From: Acridotheres tristis
Taxonomy: Eukaryota; Chordata; Aves; Passeriformes; Sturnidae
DNA: 64,000 bases
Reading direction: 5' to 3'
Assembly (NCBI GenBank): GCA_037013685.1
Contig: CM072888.1
Span: 14,140,216 to 14,204,215 of the forward strand
Below are positions 61,051-64,000 of this stretch, one piece after another (position 1 is the first letter of the stretch; each line of letters opens with the position of its first letter). The position numbers were made by a program, and so were the translations under genes. The notes under the pieces were generated by a model. It saw only the letters and a list, made by a program, of their open reading frames with translations. It was not told the DNA's origin and did not search any database.

Positions 61051-64000
61051 GTGATGATCCCTCTCTCCCAGCTGTAGTGATCTCTGTCTTCCTTGCTTTT
61101 TAGGTGCAACCTTCACACTTCCCATTAGCACTCTGCTTTCACTGAAATGCTTGCTAATTAAGGCCTGATCTCTCAAAGTTGAAGTGAATTGGACTCCAGC
61201 CAGGCAAATAATCTGGTACTACAGATCAATTTTCAAGCTTAGTGAAATAAATGAAGGACTACTTAGCCCTTCTTCTTCCTATTCCCCTTATCCCCCAAAT
61301 CCCCTCCCTTGCTGGAGTCAGTCAAATATTTCATTTGTTTTTCTGGTTTACTATTTCATAAAAATCCTGCTTTGACTTCGGTGATGATAAGGTGACTTTG
61401 AAGGCTAATTGTGTGTACCTGGCCCTAAGTCTGAAATAAACATTATGTTGAGCTTTGCTCCTCGCTGTGTTTGCCCCTACAGTCCATCAGTTTGGAATTT
61501 CACGCTGATGTTTAGTTGACACTGTGATACAGCAATACCATAAATATACTTTATATTAAATAGCAGAACAAGTTGTGCTTGCTCCTTGGTCCTGCTCACT
61601 TAATAGCCAAGGATAAGAGCAATAGCAGTTTTCAAACAAGCTCCATATGCTTAGTCCAACTAATGAAGTCTGGAATAATTTAAGGAGAAGAAAATTGGAA
61701 TCCTTTTAATTAATTTCTCTTATAAGACCAGGCAGAAGCATTTTTGCTGCCACAAACTACTTACAACTACAGTTGTAACTACTACTAACTACTTACAGTT
61801 GTATTTACAATACGGAACTTGATTGCATCCAGCACAACTTTCCCATTGCTAAATTGCTTTTCTTGTCCTACCAGGAATAAAATTGGGAAAACAGGAGGGA
61901 TGAAGAAGAAGGGAGAGAAGAATACAATTGGTTGTGTTCACAGATACATAAGTTAAATGGAACTACAGAAATATGAACTACTTGAAAGCTCTCAAGGGAT
62001 TTTATGCCAGCATAGCTTTCAGCACTACTTCACTTCATAAAGAGGAGTTCAAGACAAATGAGAAACACCACCCATAGCTATGTGAAAAGTCTCACAGCTC
62101 AAAAGTGAGCTGTGCTCTGCTGTATTTTCCTATTGTGGCTAAAAGATTGAAACTGCTGCTTGTCTTTTGAAGATAGGCAAAAACCCCCTTGTTCTTCCTC
62201 CACCCTGCCTAACTGAGCCCCTCAGCTGGTGACACAGCCAAATGCTCCCACATATGGCAAATACAGAGTAAAAAATAGAATGGGTTTTCTGGGTCACTTG
62301 ACTCCAGTTCCTTATCCTGTGATATTACAAGGTCATGAAGGGACTGTTTGTGAGGCTAGGGCATATGCCTTCAAAGAAGTATCATTGTTTCAAACAAACT
62401 ATTTCAAGAGACAGGCAGCTGTAGATTTTCTTGCATTAAAGATTAGGGACCTTTTTAAAATTTCGTAGTGTTACAGTGTGTCATGGTGATAATCAGAATA
62501 CACATACATTGTTCTTGTCCAGAACTGCCCTCTATCTGAAACAGCAAGTCTGCATTTTCGTCCCTCCACCTTTCATCCCTCCTTCCACAGTATTTATTTC
62601 CTTAGTACATTTCTGGAGAACAGTGCTCTCCCCTCCAAATGTACACTGAGTCTTTTCCTATATGGAACACAGTTTTCCTGCTGTACCAATCCCTCACTGC
62701 CTATGTTCTTGTTGGAATCCCTGCTTTGGACATATACAATCACAGCTGTACATGCTGAAATGAAATAAGCAGTGGTGGCACTGCAAACCAGCAGCAGCTA
62801 CTGGGAATAGGTCACACAATAACATTCTGTGATCACATTTACCTTCCTTGAAGGCTCCCCAACACTGATTGCTCCTATTCATCCCTTGTTCTGCTCGAAT
62901 TCTACTTTTGTTTTCCTTGACTGTTTCCAACCTAAGCATTCTCATTTGTTACAAAAACTCTTGTTACTGGCCCTTCAGGTCATAACCTTGTTCTCCGTGC
63001 TATTAAATTTCATTCCATTTGTGTTACTCTTGTCCCCAAGGTCAGTGAATCTTTCTGTATGATATCCAGTCATCCTCCCTACTGGCAGCTTGGGTCATCA
63101 GATTTCATTAGTGCATTCCTACGTTTTTATCTTAAAGGTGCCACTGATCAGTTTAAAGTTAAGTACACAGGTGCTGGTGTTTGCAGAGCTCTTGATCGAG
63201 GAATTGTATCACATGGAGAATTTGACATTTTAGGGAAGTCTCCTTTTAACACAGCTGTCATCGAACCAGGACAAGGGTGGGAGGGAGTAATTTCCCCATC
63301 CTTGCCTTGTTGGCTCATGGCAGTTCTCAAATGGGAACTCTGCCTCTTGTTCAGTTCTAGTGTGTGATAGGGTTTGGGATTTGGACTTCATACACTTACT
63401 GCACACTTAAGGAAGCTCTGCTTTCTTTCTTGCATGAAGAAGCTTTATCTCTAGGTCCAGTTAAAAAACATGCTTTTCAATTATCTTTGAAAGGAGATTC
63501 TAATAAAAGCATATAAATCTTGAGATCACACTGTTACCTCTGTTACTGAGGATGCTCTTCAGTACAATGAGGGAAATTATTCTCCTTTACCCTTCATCCC
63601 AAATTTACTCACTGGACCCACATAAATGGAAAGGTGGGGGAAGTTTAGCTTGGACCAGTAGGTACTTTTGGTTTCTGCCCCTCTAACCTATAGAAATTTT
63701 GTTTCCTCTCTGAGTGACAAGCTTTTGAACTCGAGGGGTTCTCTTGGGATTTTTTTCAGTAACAAGATAGAATTGCATGATCCCTTTCACTGCCATCACA
63801 GAAACACTCAATTGCAGGATAAACTGAGAGATGTACTGTGGTTAAACACTCATAAAAAGGAAGGAGATCCAACGTTTTTTTAATCAGCTTAATTAATTTC
63901 AGACTTGTTTTGAATTAACTTTAAATATAAGTACTTCCTGAAGTTTAAAACAGAATCATGGAGGCTCCATCTAATCTGATGAACTATTGTTTTTTGCTTT
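61051..64000 (+). other. ZNF827: Start of the next intron (at least 2.95 kb, runs off the window)
   Basis: No further ZNF827 exon or polyadenylation region was recognised before the window ends. A short stretch of overlapping imperfect repeats built on AACTACTTACA and CAGTTGTA lies at 61752-61804, and a purine-rich patch at about 61885-61920. The rest is unremarkable intronic DNA. Confidence 0.8.
61752..61804. repeat. Imperfect short direct repeats
   Basis: The words AACTACTTACA and CAGTTGTA each occur twice within about 50 bp, separated by an ACTACTACT run. It looks like a small local duplication with partial dyad symmetry around ACTACAGTTGT. No function can be assigned. Confidence 0.6.

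Noticed and set aside
1..64000. CRISPR arrays, operons, phage, bacterial systems, tRNA or rRNA genes
   Set aside because: The window is vertebrate intronic and exonic DNA. No regularly spaced repeats, tRNA-like folds with A and B boxes, or rRNA segments were seen.

Overview
The window is vertebrate nuclear DNA, almost certainly from a bird. The non-coding sequence is AT-rich and carries many CR1 LINE fragments, including one with the avian-type 3' end that closes on the octamer ATTCTATG (near 57158). No mammalian SINEs are visible. I cannot name the species or order.

The only gene I can support is the middle of one plus-strand gene, which I recognise as ZNF827 (zinc finger protein 827). Nine consecutive coding exons lie at 471-637, 10334-10817, 22372-22605, 33637-33885, 34602-34659, 39153-39256, 57628-57765, 59259-59430 and 60884-61050. 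Together they give 1773 nt, exactly 591 codons' worth. Every acceptor is AG and every donor GT. All splice phases agree (1-0, 0-1, 1-1, 1-1, 1-2, 2-1, 1-1, 1-2, 2-1), and no exon contains a stop or frameshift. The N-terminal part, with the NuRD-binding end, lies upstream of the window. The last exon or exons, with the final zinc fingers, lie downstream.

The encoded segment has three parts. The first is a three-finger C2H2 block (471 to about 10432). The second is a long disordered linker spread over five exons (about 10433 to 39256). It holds four SUMO-acceptor-like motifs (V/I-K-E-E) and three copies of an exon-terminal helix of the type QDISVKMASELLMKLS. The third is a four-finger block (57628-61050). 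This fits the known role of ZNF827 as a DNA- and RNA-associated nuclear adaptor that brings chromatin and RPA/ATR factors to telomeres and represses splicing and transcription.

The other roughly 62 kb is intron. It contains at least ten CR1-family fragments of different ages and orientations, including a composite cluster at 28713-30080. It also holds a possible decayed retroviral pol-like segment on the minus strand near 16713-17520, homopolymer runs and a TA microsatellite. A G(3-5)T7 word recurs on the plus (sense) strand only. There are no tRNA, rRNA or CRISPR features and no other convincing gene. I saw no sign of a wholly new system. The most interesting items are the repeated exon-end modules and the strand-biased GGGGTTTTTTT word.
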